64,000 nt of DNA from Stutzerimonas stutzeri (GCF_015291885.1 NZ_CP036186.1:3251001-3315000); one strand, 5' to 3'; shown: positions 34,186 to 44,249, counted from the stretch's first letter. Made by a program: numbers and translations. The notes: generated by a model from the letters alone, not told the origin.

Positions 34186-34746
34186 ATGTCCACCCCCCCT
34201 TTACCCCGCGAACAATTTCTCGTCATCAGCGCACTCGGCGCCAACCCGATGGAGCTGACCAATGTGCTCTGCCGCGCCGCCAACGAGAATCGCTGCGCTG
34301 TGGTCAGCACGCGGCTGACCCGTCATGGCGAATGCAGTGCGCTGGTTCTGGAAGTCACTGGCAGCTGGGACGCATTGGCCCGGATGGAAACCACTCTGCC
34401 AGGGCTTGCGAAGAAGCACGCGTTCACCGCTAACGTGGTACGCAGCGAGGCGCTGGAAACCCGACCGCAAGCGCTGCCCTATGTAGCCTATGTGAGCGCG
34501 GCCTTTCGCCCCGACATCCTCAATGAACTGTGTCAGTTCTTCATCGACCACCGCGTCGAACTGGAGAGCCTGACCTGCGATACCTATCAGGCACCGCAGA
34601 CCGGCGGGACCATGCTTAACGCCACACTGACCGTCACGCTTCCAGCCGGCACCCAGATCAGCTGGCTACGCGACCAGTTCCTCGATTTTGCTGATGCGCT
34701 CAACCTCGATGCACTGATCGAGCCTTGGCGCCCGCAGAATCCTTAA
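34186..34746 (+). CDS. gcvR: Glycine cleavage system regulator GcvR (ACT domains)
   Basis: A 186-residue protein with two ACT domains (about 10-85 and 95-175). It begins with the family stretch [20 protein letters not shown] and contains [20 protein letters not shown]. GcvR in E. coli senses glycine and restrains GcvA; the Pseudomonas protein is annotated by homology. The ATG at 34186 follows AGGAA. bcp starts 20 bp downstream, so they form a likely two-gene operon. Confidence 0.88.
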   Translation: MSTPPLPREQFLVISALGANPMELTNVLCRAANENRCAVVSTRLTRHGECSALVLEVTGSWDALARMETTLPGLAKKHAFTANVVRSEALETRPQALPYVAYVSAAFRPDILNELCQFFIDHRVELESLTCDTYQAPQTGGTMLNATLTVTLPAGTQISWLRDQFLDFADALNLDALIEPWRPQNP

Positions 34747-34766
34747 GACCAGTATCAGGAGCCAAC

Positions 34767-35240
34767 ATGGCCGTTGAAATCGACCGTCCCGTTCCTTCCT
34801 TCCAGGCCCAGGCCACGAGCGGTCAATTGATCAATCTCGAGTCGCTGGCGGGCAAACAGGTGGTGCTGTACTTCTACCCGAAGGACAACACGCCCGGCTG
34901 CACGACCGAGGGGCAAGGCTTTCGCGATCAACATGGGGCGTTTCTCGCAGCGAACACGCTGGTGTTCGGCATTTCCCGCGATAGCCTTAAGACTCACGAG
35001 AACTTCCGCGCCAAACAGAGCTTCCCATTTGAGCTGATAAGCGACAAGGACGAGCAACTGTGCCAGCTTTTCGACGTCATCAAGCTGAAGAAGCTGTATG
35101 GCAAGGAGTATCTCGGCGTGGACCGAAGCACCTTCCTCATCGACCGCAATGGCGTACTGCGGCAGCAGTGGCGCTCAGTGAAAGTGCCCGGCCATGTGGA
35201 CGCAGTGCTCCAAGCTGCTCAGGCGTTGAACGAAGCATAA
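34767..35240 (+). CDS. bcp: Peroxiredoxin, Bcp/PrxQ family
   Basis: A 157-residue thiol peroxidase. The peroxidatic cysteine is Cys45 in YPKDNTPGCTTEGQGFRD. The resolving cysteine usually found five residues later in E. coli-type Bcp is absent (Gln50). The only other cysteine is Cys99 (EQLCQLF), so it is either an atypical 2-Cys or a 1-Cys enzyme. GGAG precedes the ATG at 34767. It follows gcvR and ends at a strong terminator. Confidence 0.93.
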   Translation: MAVEIDRPVPSFQAQATSGQLINLESLAGKQVVLYFYPKDNTPGCTTEGQGFRDQHGAFLAANTLVFGISRDSLKTHENFRAKQSFPFELISDKDEQLCQLFDVIKLKKLYGKEYLGVDRSTFLIDRNGVLRQQWRSVKVPGHVDAVLQAAQALNEA

Positions 35241-35267
35241 AAAAGGCTGGCACTGAGCCAGCCTTTT
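35241..35267. terminator. Terminator between bcp and the convergent perM gene
   Basis: AAAAGGCTGG-CACTGAG-CCAGCCTTTT can terminate on both strands; it starts at the bcp stop and lies just before the perM stop. Confidence 0.8.
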
Positions 35268-35272
35268 GCACC

Positions 35273-36349
35273 TCATTCGCTGGGGGGCACTACCACCGCA
35301 GCCGGCCCGCGCGGCCAAGCGTAGAGAACGGCCTTGAACAGCGTGGCCAGAGGGATTGCGAAGAAAACACCCCAGAAGCCCCAGAGGCCACCGAAAAGCA
35401 GCACCGCACAGATGATCGCAACCGGGTGCAGGTTCACCGCCTCAGAGAACAGCAACGGCACCAGCACGTTGCCGTCCAGGGTCTGGATGATCGCGTAAGC
35501 CACCATCAAATAGAAGAACTGGTCACCCAGCCCCCACTGGAATATCCCGATCAGCGCGATCGGTATGGTAACGACGGTGGCGCCGATATAGGGCACCACA
35601 ACCGACACCCCCACCAGCATCGCCATCAGCGCCGCGTAGTTGAGCCCCAGAGCGGCGAAGACCACATACGACACCACCGCACAGATCAGGATCTCGATCA
35701 CCTTGCCGCGGATGTAGTTAGCGATCTGCAGATTCATTTCCTGGGAGACCTGCGTGATCAGGCCCCGCTCGCGTGGCAGATAGCCCTTGATCCAGTCACT
35801 GATCTGTTGGCGGTCCTTGAGGAAGAAGAACACCAGAATGGGCACCAGTACCAGGTAGATCATCAGCCCGATCAGCAACGGGAGACTGGACAACGACGAT
35901 GTCAGCACGAGTTGACCGTAACGCCCGATCTCACCACGCATGAAGTCGATGCCACGCAGCACCTGTTCGTCCGTGACCAGTTGCGGGTAGCGCTCAGGCA
36001 GCAACAACAGCAGCGATTGCCATTCAACCAGCATGCGTGGCAGCTCATTGAACAGCGTCAGCACCTGCTGCCAGAGCAGCGGCACGATGAACAGCAGGCA
36101 AATAACAAGCACACCGATGAACATCAGGAACACCAGCCAGACCGCCAGCGAATGCGGCACGCGCAGGCGCTCCAGAGCAGCTACGAGCCCCTGCATCAGG
36201 AAGGCCAGCACCAGACCGGCCAAGACCGGCGCGAGCATCTTGCCCAGCGTTAGCACGGCCGCAAATGCAAGAAACAGCAGAACCGCGAGAACGACCGCCT
36301 CCTCATCAGAGAAGTAACGCTGCATCCAACCGCGTAATACCTTGATCAT
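35273..36349 (-). CDS. AI-2E family transporter (PerM-like)
   Basis: A 358-residue inner-membrane protein with about eight helices. It begins MIKVLRGWMQRYFSDEEAVV, with family stretches LVPILVFFFLKDRQQI near 185 and GVSVVVPYIGATVVTIPIA near 250. The family includes E. coli PerM and the AI-2 exporter TqsA; substrate is not predictable. The ATG at 36349 follows a GAGG-like site. It is read with the upstream TusA-like gene 22 bp away. Confidence 0.88.
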   Translation of the reverse strand: MIKVLRGWMQRYFSDEEAVVLAVLLFLAFAAVLTLGKMLAPVLAGLVLAFLMQGLVAALERLRVPHSLAVWLVFLMFIGVLVICLLFIVPLLWQQVLTLFNELPRMLVEWQSLLLLLPERYPQLVTDEQVLRGIDFMRGEIGRYGQLVLTSSLSSLPLLIGLMIYLVLVPILVFFFLKDRQQISDWIKGYLPRERGLITQVSQEMNLQIANYIRGKVIEILICAVVSYVVFAALGLNYAALMAMLVGVSVVVPYIGATVVTIPIALIGIFQWGLGDQFFYLMVAYAIIQTLDGNVLVPLLFSEAVNLHPVAIICAVLLFGGLWGFWGVFFAIPLATLFKAVLYAWPRGPAAVVVPPSE

Positions 36350-36371
36350 GTAATTCCTCGAAGCAAAATCG

Positions 36372-36623
36372 TCAGGCCTTGCGCAGCCAATAGCGATAGA
36401 GACCGTTCTCGACCTCCTCATGCAACAGCGCATGGCCGGCCAGCTTGGCGAAACTGCGGAAATCCCTTTGCGAACCCGGATCGCTGGCAACGACCTTCAG
36501 TACCGCACCGCTGGCCAACCGGTTAAGTTCCAATTTGGCCTTGAGCAAGGGCATCGGACACTCGAGCCCGACAGCATCCAGTTCGGCATCGCACTCGAGC
36601 GACTGCGGTCGTGCTTCAGTCAT
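36372..36623 (-). CDS. TusA family sulfurtransferase-like protein
   Basis: An 83-residue SirA/TusA-fold protein with the CPxP motif (GLECPMPLLKAKLELNRL, Cys about residue 22) that carries persulfide in TusA. The C-terminal ENGLYRYWLRK is typical. It is adjacent to perM, a neighbour pair common in Pseudomonas. Whether it serves tRNA thiolation or another sulfur route is open. Confidence 0.88.
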   Translation of the reverse strand: MTEARPQSLECDAELDAVGLECPMPLLKAKLELNRLASGAVLKVVASDPGSQRDFRSFAKLAGHALLHEEVENGLYRYWLRKA

Positions 36624-36733
36624 GGTTCGCCTCCACAGAAAAGCCTCGCAGCATACCTAGCACAGCGGGGCTCTGGCCAGCTGGCTAAGGTCAAGGCTAC
36701 AGTAGCCGTTCTCACTTCAATGAGCCTGTCTGG

Positions 36734-38164
36734 ATGAAACTGCTGCGCCCTGCTCTCCTCACGCTCACCTGCCTGCTCGTCCAACCCGTGTGGGCCAACG
36801 ATCTGCCGTCCCTAGGCGATGCCAGCTCCGGCATCGTCTCGCCGGAGCAGGAACATCAACTCGGCCGCGCATGGCTAAGCCTGCTACGTGGACAGGTCAG
36901 GCAGCTTTCAGATCCGCAACTCAAGGACTACGTCGAAAGCAGCGTGTACCGCCTTGCCGAAACCAGTCAGCTGCAGGATCGCCGCCTGGAATTCGTACTG
37001 CTGGACAGTCCTCAGCTGAACGCCTTTGCCGCTCCCGGAGGAATTATCGGCGTCAATGGCGGCCTGTTCATCCATGCACAAACCGAGGCCGAATACGCCT
37101 CGGTGATGGCACACGAATTGGCGCACCTTTCGCAACGCCACTTTGCCCGAGGCCTTGAAGCGCAGCAGCGCATGCAGCTGCCGATGATGGCAGCCATGCT
37201 GGCCGGCGTCGTAGCCGCAGCGGCCGGCGCAGGGGACGCTGGAATCGCCGCCATCGTTTCTACTCAAGCAGCAGCGATTCAGGCTCAGCGCCGATTTTCC
37301 CGGCAGAACGAACAGGAAGCCGACCGTATCGGCATCGTCAACTTGGAGCGGGCCGGATTCGACCCTCGCGCAATGCCTTCAATGTTCGGCCGCCTGATGC
37401 GGCAATATCGCTACGACCAAAAGCCCCCGGAGTTTCTGCTGACGCACCCGGTCAGCGAATCGCGCATCGCCGACACAACGAACCGAGCGGAGCAATACCC
37501 ACAGGGCGGCGCTCAAGACAGCTTGCGTTACCAGTTGATGCGCGCTCGCACTCAGCTGAAGTTTGAAAGCACCCCGGGCGTCGGGGCCAAGCGCTTTCGC
37601 GCGATGCTCAACGACAACCCTGAAATGGATGCGGCGCGCTATGGCCTGGCACTCGCACAGATCAAGGCAGGGCAACTCGACGACGCCAGCAGTACCCTGG
37701 CACCGCTGCTGACAAAAGCACCGGATGACCTCACCTATAACCTTGCGCAGATCGAGCTGGACATTACTTCCAATCGCCTACAGCAGGCCCAGACGCGCGT
37801 GGAGCGCCTGCTGCAGCTGTATCCAGGCAATTATCCCGTGCGCCAGATGCATATTGATCTGTTGATGGAGCGGGGGGAAACGCAGCAGGCCGAGCGCGAG
37901 CTCGACAGACTCGTAGACCAGCGCCGACGGGATCCCGATATCTGGTATCAGGTAGCCGAAGTCCGCGGGTTGAGCGGCAACATTGTCGGGCTGCATCAGG
38001 CGCGGGCTGAGTACTTCGCACTGGTAGGCGATTACGACCAGGGCATCGAGCAGCTGAACCTGGCCAAACGCCGCGCGAGCAACTTCCAGATTTCCGCACG
38101 GATCGACGCGCGCCAGAAACAGCTGATCGATGAAAAGCGCATGATCGACGAAATGCTGCGCTAA
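36734..38164 (+). CDS. M48 family metallopeptidase with TPR domain (BepA-like)
   Basis: A 476-residue periplasmic protease/chaperone. A signal peptide (cut after VWA, about residue 21) leads to an M48 domain with zinc motif HELAHLSQRH near residue 127 and a downstream Glu ligand in NEQEADRIG. TPR repeats (about 290-470) follow. BepA helps LptD and BAM-substrate assembly and degrades stalled barrels. It is divergent from the TusA-like gene. Confidence 0.92.
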   Translation: MKLLRPALLTLTCLLVQPVWANDLPSLGDASSGIVSPEQEHQLGRAWLSLLRGQVRQLSDPQLKDYVESSVYRLAETSQLQDRRLEFVLLDSPQLNAFAAPGGIIGVNGGLFIHAQTEAEYASVMAHELAHLSQRHFARGLEAQQRMQLPMMAAMLAGVVAAAAGAGDAGIAAIVSTQAAAIQAQRRFSRQNEQEADRIGIVNLERAGFDPRAMPSMFGRLMRQYRYDQKPPEFLLTHPVSESRIADTTNRAEQYPQGGAQDSLRYQLMRARTQLKFESTPGVGAKRFRAMLNDNPEMDAARYGLALAQIKAGQLDDASSTLAPLLTKAPDDLTYNLAQIELDITSNRLQQAQTRVERLLQLYPGNYPVRQMHIDLLMERGETQQAERELDRLVDQRRRDPDIWYQVAEVRGLSGNIVGLHQARAEYFALVGDYDQGIEQLNLAKRRASNFQISARIDARQKQLIDEKRMIDEMLR

Positions 38165-38203
38165 CTCACCAAAGGCGGCTGAAGGCTCAGCGCAGCCGCG
38201 ACC

Positions 38204-39262
38204 TCAGGCGTTGCCTGCCTGTTTCAGACGCGCGGCCTGGGTGAAATCGAGCATCCGCTTGAGTGGCCTGACCGCACGCGGGATGATCGCCGGATCGACA
38301 AAGATCTCGTTGCTTCCCGCACGCAGACACTCGAGCGTTCGCTCCAGGGTGTTCATCGCCATCCAGGGGCAATGCGCGCAGCTGCGGCAGCTCGCGCCTT
38401 GACCGGCGGTCGGGGCTTCGATGAAGGTCTTTTCAGGGCAAAGCTGCTGCATCTTGTAGAAGATGCCACGATCCGTCGCAACGATGAATGTCTGCTGCGG
38501 CAAGGTCTGCGCCGCCTTGATGAGCTGGCTGGTGGACCCTACGGCATCGGCAAGCTCAACCACGGCCTGTGGCGACTCCGGGTGCACGAGAATCGCTGCA
38601 TCGGGATAAAGGGCTTTCATGTCCGCCAGCTGCTTGGACTTGAACTCCTCATGGACAATACAGGCTCCATCCCAGAGCAGGATGTCCGCACCTGTTTCGC
38701 GCTGCACGTAATTGCCAAGGTGTTTGTCCGGCGCCCAGATGATCTTCTCGCCGTTATCCATCAGGCTTTCGACGATCTCCAGCGCACAACTGGATGTCAC
38801 CACCCAATCAGCACGCGCCTTTACCGCGGCGGAAGTGTTGGCGTAAACCACCACAGTACGCTCCGGATGCTGATCACAGAACGCCGAAAACTCTTCAACT
38901 GGGCAACCCAGATCGAGTGAACAGGTTGCTTCCAGCGTCGGCATCAGCACACGCTTTTCGGGGTTGAGAATTTTCGCTGTCTCGCCCATGAACTTGACGC
39001 CAGCCACCAGAACGGTCTGCGCCGGATGTTCATTGCCGAAGCGCGCCATCTCCAGGGAGTCGGAGACGCAGCCGCCGGTTTCTTCTGCCAACGCCTGGAT
39101 TACCGGATCGGTGTAGTAATGCGCCACCAGCACTGCATTCTGGCGCTTCAACTCGGCGGCGATCTCGCCGCGCAGCTGCACTTCCTGCTCAGGCGTGAGC
39201 GGCTTGGGCTGCTTGGCCGCCAGGTGAGCCTGTACAAGGATGCGTTCGGGTATCTGCGTCAT
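38204..39262 (-). CDS. nadA: Quinolinate synthase A
   Basis: A [4Fe-4S] enzyme of de novo NAD synthesis condensing iminoaspartate with dihydroxyacetone phosphate. The 352-residue product has the three cluster cysteine regions [23 protein letters not shown] and [13 protein letters not shown], plus the [14 protein letters not shown] stretch. Family length is normal. It is a single gene convergent with the BepA-like gene; nadB is not nearby. Confidence 0.95.
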   Translation of the reverse strand: MTQIPERILVQAHLAAKQPKPLTPEQEVQLRGEIAAELKRQNAVLVAHYYTDPVIQALAEETGGCVSDSLEMARFGNEHPAQTVLVAGVKFMGETAKILNPEKRVLMPTLEATCSLDLGCPVEEFSAFCDQHPERTVVVYANTSAAVKARADWVVTSSCALEIVESLMDNGEKIIWAPDKHLGNYVQRETGADILLWDGACIVHEEFKSKQLADMKALYPDAAILVHPESPQAVVELADAVGSTSQLIKAAQTLPQQTFIVATDRGIFYKMQQLCPEKTFIEAPTAGQGASCRSCAHCPWMAMNTLERTLECLRAGSNEIFVDPAIIPRAVRPLKRMLDFTQAARLKQAGNA

Positions 39263-39470
39263 GGACGGGGCCTGCCAGCACGGGATTGCACAAAACGCCG
39301 AGTATAACGGCGTAAACCGAGAATTCGGACTAGTCGATAGAGACGAGGAGCGCAGAGTCAGACGGGACTTCTGCCGTTCAACGGGGCAGGAATACTAGCC
39401 GAAGCGTCGATAAAAGGGAAAGCGAGGGGGGGTTGCGCGACAACAGGGCATTGCACCCCTGCCAAATGAA

Positions 39471-39494
39471 AACCGCCGGCATCAGCCGGCGGTT
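39471..39494 (-). terminator. Terminator after the CoA-transferase gene
   Basis: AACCGCCGGC-ATCA-GCCGGCGGTT, a perfect 10-bp stem with A-rich sequence on the left (T-rich on the transcribed minus strand), lies 8 bp beyond the stop codon. Confidence 0.8.
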
Positions 39495-39501
39495 GTTTGG
39501 A

Positions 39502-40998
39502 TCACTCGCCCTTGAGCATGTGTCCACGTTCTTCCAGATTGATGTGCCACTGCATGGCCTCGCCCAGCAGGTGCGGCGTCTGACCGCCCTTCTTGCAAGC
39601 ATCGTCGAAGTACTTGTTCAGCACGTCACGGTAGGACGGGTGCACACAGTTGTCGATGATCACACGCGCACGCTCGCGCGGCGCCAGACCACGCAGGTCA
39701 GCCAGACCCTGCTCGGTCACGAGGATCTCCACGTCGTGTTCGGTGTGGTCAACGTGAGCGACCATCGGTACGACGCTGGAGATGTTGCCGCCCTTGGCGA
39801 TCGACTTGGTCACGAAGATGGCCATGTGGGCGTTACGTGCGAAATCGCCCGAGCCGCCGATGCCGTTCATCATCTTGGTGCCGCCCACGTGAGTGGAGTT
39901 GACGTTGCCATAGATGTCGAATTCGAGCGCAGTGTTGATACCGATGATGCCAAGACGGCGCACTAGCTCAGGATGGTTGGAGATTTCTTGAGGACGTAGG
40001 ATCAGCTTGTCCTTGTACTTCTCAAGGTTGCCGAACACGCGATCATTGCAACGCTCGGACAGGGTGATGGAGCAACCGGAAGCAAAGGTCATCTTGCCCG
40101 CATCGATCAGCTCGAAAGTGCAGTCCTGCAGTACTTCGGAGTACATGACCAGGTCTTCGAACGGCGAATCGATCAGGCCGCACATGACGGCGTTGGCAAT
40201 GTTGCCGATACCAACCTGCATTGGGCCCAGGTTTTTCGCCATACGACCAGCTTCGACTTCGCTCTTGAAGAACTCAACCAGATGGTTGGCGATAGCTTGG
40301 GTGTCTTCGTCCGGCGGAGTAACCGTGGAGTAGGAATCCGGCTGATCGGTGATGACGATAGCAGCGATCTTGGCGGGATCGACCGGGATCGAGGTGGCAC
40401 CGAGGCGGTCATCGACCTGGGTCAGCGGAATCGGACCACGGTTCGGGCGCTCGCCTGGGAAGTAGATGTCATGCAGGCCTTCCAGGTTCAGGTTGTGCGC
40501 CAGATTCAGCTCGATGATCACCTGGTCGGCAAACATCACCAGGTTGGCAGAGTTGCCTACGGAAGTGGTCGGGACGATGTGACCCTGCTCGGTAATGCAC
40601 AGCGCCTCGATGATAGTGACGTCAGGGCGCTTGATCTGATGATTGCGCATCTGCTCGACGGTATGCGACAGGTGCTGGTCGATGAACATGACCTCACCCG
40701 CGTTAATCGCCTTGCGCAGTACCGGATCGGCCTGGAACGGCATGCGACGGGCCAGCAGCCCCGCAGAAGCCATCTTGCCATCGAGATCGTTACCCAGGCT
40801 GGCGCCGGTGACCAGGCTGATCTGCAGCTTTTCATCCTTGGCGCGATCGATCAGCGCAAGGGGCACGGCCTTGGCTTCGCCCGCACGGGTGAAACCGCTC
40901 ATGCCAACGGTCATGCCGTCGCGAATAAGGGAAGCGGCCTCTTGGGCGCTCATGACCTTGCTCTGCAGAGAGGACAAGCGGATGCGATCAGAATACAT
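39502..40998 (-). CDS. Acetyl-CoA hydrolase / succinyl-CoA:acetate CoA-transferase family
   Basis: A 498-residue family-I CoA-transferase (AarC/Ach1-like) moving CoA between acetate, succinate or propionate. Marks are MTVGMSGFTRAGEAKAVPLA near the N-terminus, VMYSEVLQDCTF (probable catalytic Glu near 285), TKMMNGIGGSGDFARNAH and the VTEQGLADLRGLAPRERA end. It is monocistronic with its own terminator. In P. aeruginosa the similar gene belongs to acetate/propionate metabolism; exact acyl preference is not readable. Confidence 0.92.
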   Translation of the reverse strand: MYSDRIRLSSLQSKVMSAQEAASLIRDGMTVGMSGFTRAGEAKAVPLALIDRAKDEKLQISLVTGASLGNDLDGKMASAGLLARRMPFQADPVLRKAINAGEVMFIDQHLSHTVEQMRNHQIKRPDVTIIEALCITEQGHIVPTTSVGNSANLVMFADQVIIELNLAHNLNLEGLHDIYFPGERPNRGPIPLTQVDDRLGATSIPVDPAKIAAIVITDQPDSYSTVTPPDEDTQAIANHLVEFFKSEVEAGRMAKNLGPMQVGIGNIANAVMCGLIDSPFEDLVMYSEVLQDCTFELIDAGKMTFASGCSITLSERCNDRVFGNLEKYKDKLILRPQEISNHPELVRRLGIIGINTALEFDIYGNVNSTHVGGTKMMNGIGGSGDFARNAHMAIFVTKSIAKGGNISSVVPMVAHVDHTEHDVEILVTEQGLADLRGLAPRERARVIIDNCVHPSYRDVLNKYFDDACKKGGQTPHLLGEAMQWHINLEERGHMLKGE

Positions 40999-41142
40999 TT
41001 GAGCCTCGAACCAACGGACAATCAGGAAGCCCGCAGTCTATTACGTTTAAAAACTGTTGAGCCACCTACTAAGGTCGTAGATAAAAACGCGACTTATGAC
41101 CGAACGTGACACCCAAGCCAGCTAACACTGAACTACGGGCAT

Positions 41143-41181
41143 AAAAAAAGCCGGACGACCTAGGAAGGTCTCCGGCTTTTT
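41143..41181 (-). terminator. Terminator of tRNA-Lys
   Basis: AGCCGGA...TCCGGCT hairpin with a long A run on the + strand left side, lying 21 bases past the tRNA-Lys 3' end. Confidence 0.8.
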
Positions 41182-41201
41182 GCACTCCCGAAGGAGCAAT
41201 A

Positions 41202-41277
41202 TGGTGGGTCGTGTAGGATTCGAACCTACGACCAATTGGTTAAAAGCCAACTGCTCTACCAACTGAGCTAACGACCC
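41202..41277 (-). tRNA. tRNA-Lys (TTT)
   Basis: A 76-nt cloverleaf with encoded CCA, acceptor stem GGGTCGT/ACGACCC, T-arm TAGGTTCGAATCCTA and anticodon TTT within GCTTTTAAC. It is a single-gene unit with its own terminator. Confidence 0.97.
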
Positions 41278-41383
41278 AATGCGGGGCGCATGATACTGAT
41301 TTGATTGATGAAAACAAACTTTTTTTTAAAAAAGATTCGCTCGACACGACCTTGAGAAAACCCTGATCGAGCGCGAAGAAAGC

Positions 41384-42058
41384 TCAGAAATAGCGGGTCG
41401 GATCAGGCAAGCCGACTTCGGCAAAGCCAGCGGCACGCAGGCGGCAACTATCGCACTTGCCACAGGCACGGCCATCCGCATCAGCCTGGTAGCATGAAAC
41501 GGTCATCGCGTAATCCACACCAAGACGAGCCCCCTCCTGGACGATACGCGCCTTGCTCAGCTCCTGTAGCGGAGCAAGGATGCGGAAGCCCTGCCCTTCC
41601 ACACCAGCCTTGGTAGCAAGATTGGCCATGCGCTCGAATGCCGCGACGAACTCCGGCCGGCAGTCTGGGTAGCCGGAGTAATCCACCGCATTGACTCCGA
41701 TAAAGATATCCCGCGCGCCGAGCACCTCCGCCCAGCCCAGCGCCAGGGAAAGGAAAACAGTGTTGCGCGCCGGAACATAGGTGACCGGAATGCCTTCGCC
41801 CGGAGTCTCGGGCACGTCAATGCTTTCATCCGTCAGGGCCGAGCCGCCAATACCATTGAGGTTGAGGCCTATCACCTTGTGCTCGATCACACCCAACTGC
41901 TTGGCGACGCGCTCGGCGGCCTGCAGCTCGGCGCGATGGCGCTGCCCATAGTCGAAACTCATGGTGTAGCAGGCGTAGCCCTGATCACGGGCCATAGCCA
42001 CGACCGTAGCCGAATCAAGTCCGCCGGACAGCAGAATGACTGCTTTCTTATCGTTCAT
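41384..42058 (-). CDS. queC: 7-cyano-7-deazaguanine synthase QueC
   Basis: Converts CDG to preQ0 in queuosine synthesis using ATP and ammonia. The 224-residue product has the PP-loop motif [13 protein letters not shown] (residues 7-19) and the zinc site in [18 protein letters not shown] near the end. It lies 57 bp after queE on the same strand, giving a queE-queC pair. No preQ1 riboswitch was evident upstream. Confidence 0.96.
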   Translation of the reverse strand: MNDKKAVILLSGGLDSATVVAMARDQGYACYTMSFDYGQRHRAELQAAERVAKQLGVIEHKVIGLNLNGIGGSALTDESIDVPETPGEGIPVTYVPARNTVFLSLALGWAEVLGARDIFIGVNAVDYSGYPDCRPEFVAAFERMANLATKAGVEGQGFRILAPLQELSKARIVQEGARLGVDYAMTVSCYQADADGRACGKCDSCRLRAAGFAEVGLPDPTRYF

Positions 42059-42115
42059 CGTGCAATTCCTTCAAAGCGGGGGTCACAGCCACAAACCAGC
42101 AACAAACCCACGAAC

Positions 42116-42757
42116 TCAATGGCCGGGCGCGTCGTTCCAGATGATCTTGTGAAGCTGCAACTGCAAGCGCACGGGCAGATTGTCGGCAACGATCCAGTCC
42201 GAGAGCTCTCTAACATCGACCTGACCGTAACTTGGCGAAAAGAGCACTTCACCCGCACGCCTATCCAGACCATATTCGATCAGTTTGCTGACGGCCCAGT
42301 CATAGTCCTCACGGGAACATATGACGAACTTCACCTGATCGTTACGCGTGAGGCAGGCGATGTTTTCGTAGCGATTGCGTGCAACCTCGGCGGACCCCGG
42401 GGTTTTCAGGTCCACCACGCGACTGACGCGCTCATCTACCGCAGAAATGTCGAGCGCACCACTGGTCTCGAGGGAAACCTCGTACCCCGCATCACACAGT
42501 TGCTGCAGCAATGGCAGACAGTTGGGCTGCGCCAGAGGCTCTCCGCCGGTTACGCAGACATAACGGGGGTTGTAGGACGCGACACGCTCGACGATCGCGT
42601 CTAGCGTCATCAGCTCTCCACCGCTGAACGCATAGGCGGTATCGCAATATTGACAGCGCAGGGGGCAGCCGGTCAGGCGTACGAACACAGTCGGCAATCC
42701 ACTGGTTCGTGTTTCCCCCTGCAGCGAGTAGAAAATCTCGGTAATTCGCAGGGTCAT
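42116..42757 (-). CDS. queE: 7-carboxy-7-deazaguanine synthase QueE
   Basis: Radical-SAM enzyme forming CDG from carboxytetrahydropterin. The 213-residue product begins MTLRITEIFYSLQGETRTSG and has the cluster motif TGCPLRCQYCDT (C-x3-C-x2-C) and the SAM-binding VTGGEPLAQ. The ATG at 42757 is chosen; a GTG three codons upstream is an alternative. Confidence 0.95.
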   Translation of the reverse strand: MTLRITEIFYSLQGETRTSGLPTVFVRLTGCPLRCQYCDTAYAFSGGELMTLDAIVERVASYNPRYVCVTGGEPLAQPNCLPLLQQLCDAGYEVSLETSGALDISAVDERVSRVVDLKTPGSAEVARNRYENIACLTRNDQVKFVICSREDYDWAVSKLIEYGLDRRAGEVLFSPSYGQVDVRELSDWIVADNLPVRLQLQLHKIIWNDAPGH

Positions 42758-42833
42758 ATCAGCCACGGGCGTGACGGCTAAACAGGCCATCCGCCTCCGT
42801 TGCGGGAAATAGGGGCGGCGATTCTAACGAAAA

Positions 42834-42853
42834 AACCCGCACGATGGGCGGGT
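42834..42853 (-). terminator. Terminator after cpoB
   Basis: AACCCGC-ACGATG-GCGGGTT hairpin flanked by A6 on the + strand, 25 bp beyond the cpoB stop. It separates the Tol-Pal operon from queE. Confidence 0.75.
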
Positions 42854-42878
42854 TTCGTTCGTTGTCGCCAGCGTGTTT

Positions 42879-43691
42879 TCAGCGATTGAGCTGACGCTGA
42901 GCCAACTGTGCAGCTGAAGTATTCGGGTACTGGGCAATCACCTGGCGCAAAATGCCCTGAGCCTTGTCCCGGTTGCCCAGGCGTATTTCGACATCAGCCA
43001 GCTTATAGAGCGAATCCGGCACCTTGTTGTGCTGCGGATAAGCCTGGCTAACCCGAGCGAATGCCTGGCCGGCGCCCTGCAAATCACCCTTGGCTAGATT
43101 GACCTCGCCCAGCCAGTACTGCGCATTGCCAGCGTATTGGCTTTCAGGATACTTACGCAGGAACGCTGCGAAAGCCTGGCTAGCCTTATCGAAGTCTTTC
43201 GCCTTGATCAGGTCGAAAGCGGCATCGTAGTAGAGCTTTTCCTGTTCAGGATCGCTCGACGCGCTTGGCGACTGGCCCTGACTGGCGCGAGCAGTGCCCG
43301 TACTTCCGACCGAAGAGGCTGCATCACCCGATGGCGCGGACTGATTGGTGGAGGCGGACCCGCTCGACAGGCGTCGATCGATATCCTTGTAACGTTCCAG
43401 CCCCTCTTGTTGCAGGCGCTGGATCTGATTCTGTTGTTCCTCAAGCATGCCGCGCAATTGCGCGATCTCTTCCTGCATCTGCTGCAGCTGCATGAAGAGC
43501 ATGCCCTGCGCCGAAGATGGAGCAGCAGCTCCACCTCCGGCATAGGCACCGTCACCGCTCGGCGCGGCCGTGGAATAGCCAGGGTTGCCGCTAGCGGCAC
43601 CCTGTTCATAATCCACAACCGGCACTTGAGCTGCCGCCATAAGCGGCAGAGCGAGCACTGTAAAAGTCAGAGCGTGGCGGTACTTTCGCAT
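42879..43691 (-). CDS. cpoB: Cell division coordinator CpoB (YbgF)
   Basis: A 270-residue periplasmic protein: signal peptide (cut near AAAQ, residue 21), a Gly/Ala/Ser-rich spacer, a short trimerising coiled coil (about 60-105, FMQLQQMQEEIAQLRGMLEE), a Ser-rich linker and C-terminal TPRs (about 150-270). It links peptidoglycan synthesis by PBP1B with Tol during constriction. Last gene of the tolQRAB-pal-cpoB operon, 6 bp after pal. Confidence 0.94.
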   Translation of the reverse strand: MRKYRHALTFTVLALPLMAAAQVPVVDYEQGAASGNPGYSTAAPSGDGAYAGGGAAAPSSAQGMLFMQLQQMQEEIAQLRGMLEEQQNQIQRLQQEGLERYKDIDRRLSSGSASTNQSAPSGDAASSVGSTGTARASQGQSPSASSDPEQEKLYYDAAFDLIKAKDFDKASQAFAAFLRKYPESQYAGNAQYWLGEVNLAKGDLQGAGQAFARVSQAYPQHNKVPDSLYKLADVEIRLGNRDKAQGILRQVIAQYPNTSAAQLAQRQLNR

Positions 43692-43697
43692 GACGAA

Positions 43698-44201
43698 TTA
43701 CTTACGCAGTTCGACGCGACGGTTCTGAGCCCAGGACTGCTCGTCGTTACCCATGGCAACCGGACGCTCTTCGCCGTAGGAAACCAGTTCCAGCTGAGCC
43801 GGGGAAACGCCCTGCAGTACCAGGTAACGCTGAACGGCCTTGGAACGACGCTCGCCCAGAGCCATGTTGTACTCACGGGTACCACGCTCGTCGGTGTGGC
43901 CTTCCAGAACGACGCGAGCGCCATTGCCTTTCAGGTCTTTGGCGTGAACGTCCAGAGCGCGCATGGCTTCCGGCTTCAGGTCGGAGCTGTCGTACTCGAA
44001 GTAGAAAGTGGTGATGGCGCGCAGAGCGGCTTCTTCGCTCATGCTGCTATCGACGGAGCCGGAATCAGCGCCGTAACCAGCGTTCGGATCGATCGCGCCC
44101 GAACCTTCGCCCGAATCGTCGCCGCCCTTAGAGGAACAACCGACAGCAACTGCCATGGCCAGAGCCAGAGCGGTGAACTTACCGAATTTCAGCATTTCCA
44201 T
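43698..44201 (-). CDS. pal: Peptidoglycan-associated lipoprotein Pal (OprL)
   Basis: A 167-residue outer-membrane lipoprotein with lipidation Cys22 (AVAVGC) and a C-terminal OmpA-like peptidoglycan-binding domain ([20 protein letters not shown]). It binds TolB and peptidoglycan. The start [15 protein letters not shown] matches the conserved OprL N-terminus, so the ATG at 44201 is preferred to the one at 44195 or a longer frame to 44210. Confidence 0.96.
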   Translation of the reverse strand: MEMLKFGKFTALALAMAVAVGCSSKGGDDSGEGSGAIDPNAGYGADSGSVDSSMSEEAALRAITTFYFEYDSSDLKPEAMRALDVHAKDLKGNGARVVLEGHTDERGTREYNMALGERRSKAVQRYLVLQGVSPAQLELVSYGEERPVAMGNDEQSWAQNRRVELRK

Positions 44202-44249
44202 GTGTAACAACCCCAGGTGTGTTTTTGGTTAAAAAGCGTTGATACCGCA

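Noticed and set aside
41278..42830. preQ1 riboswitch before the queE-queC genes
   Set aside because: No C-rich hairpin with an A-rich tail resembling preQ1-I or another class could be recognised in the short upstream gap.
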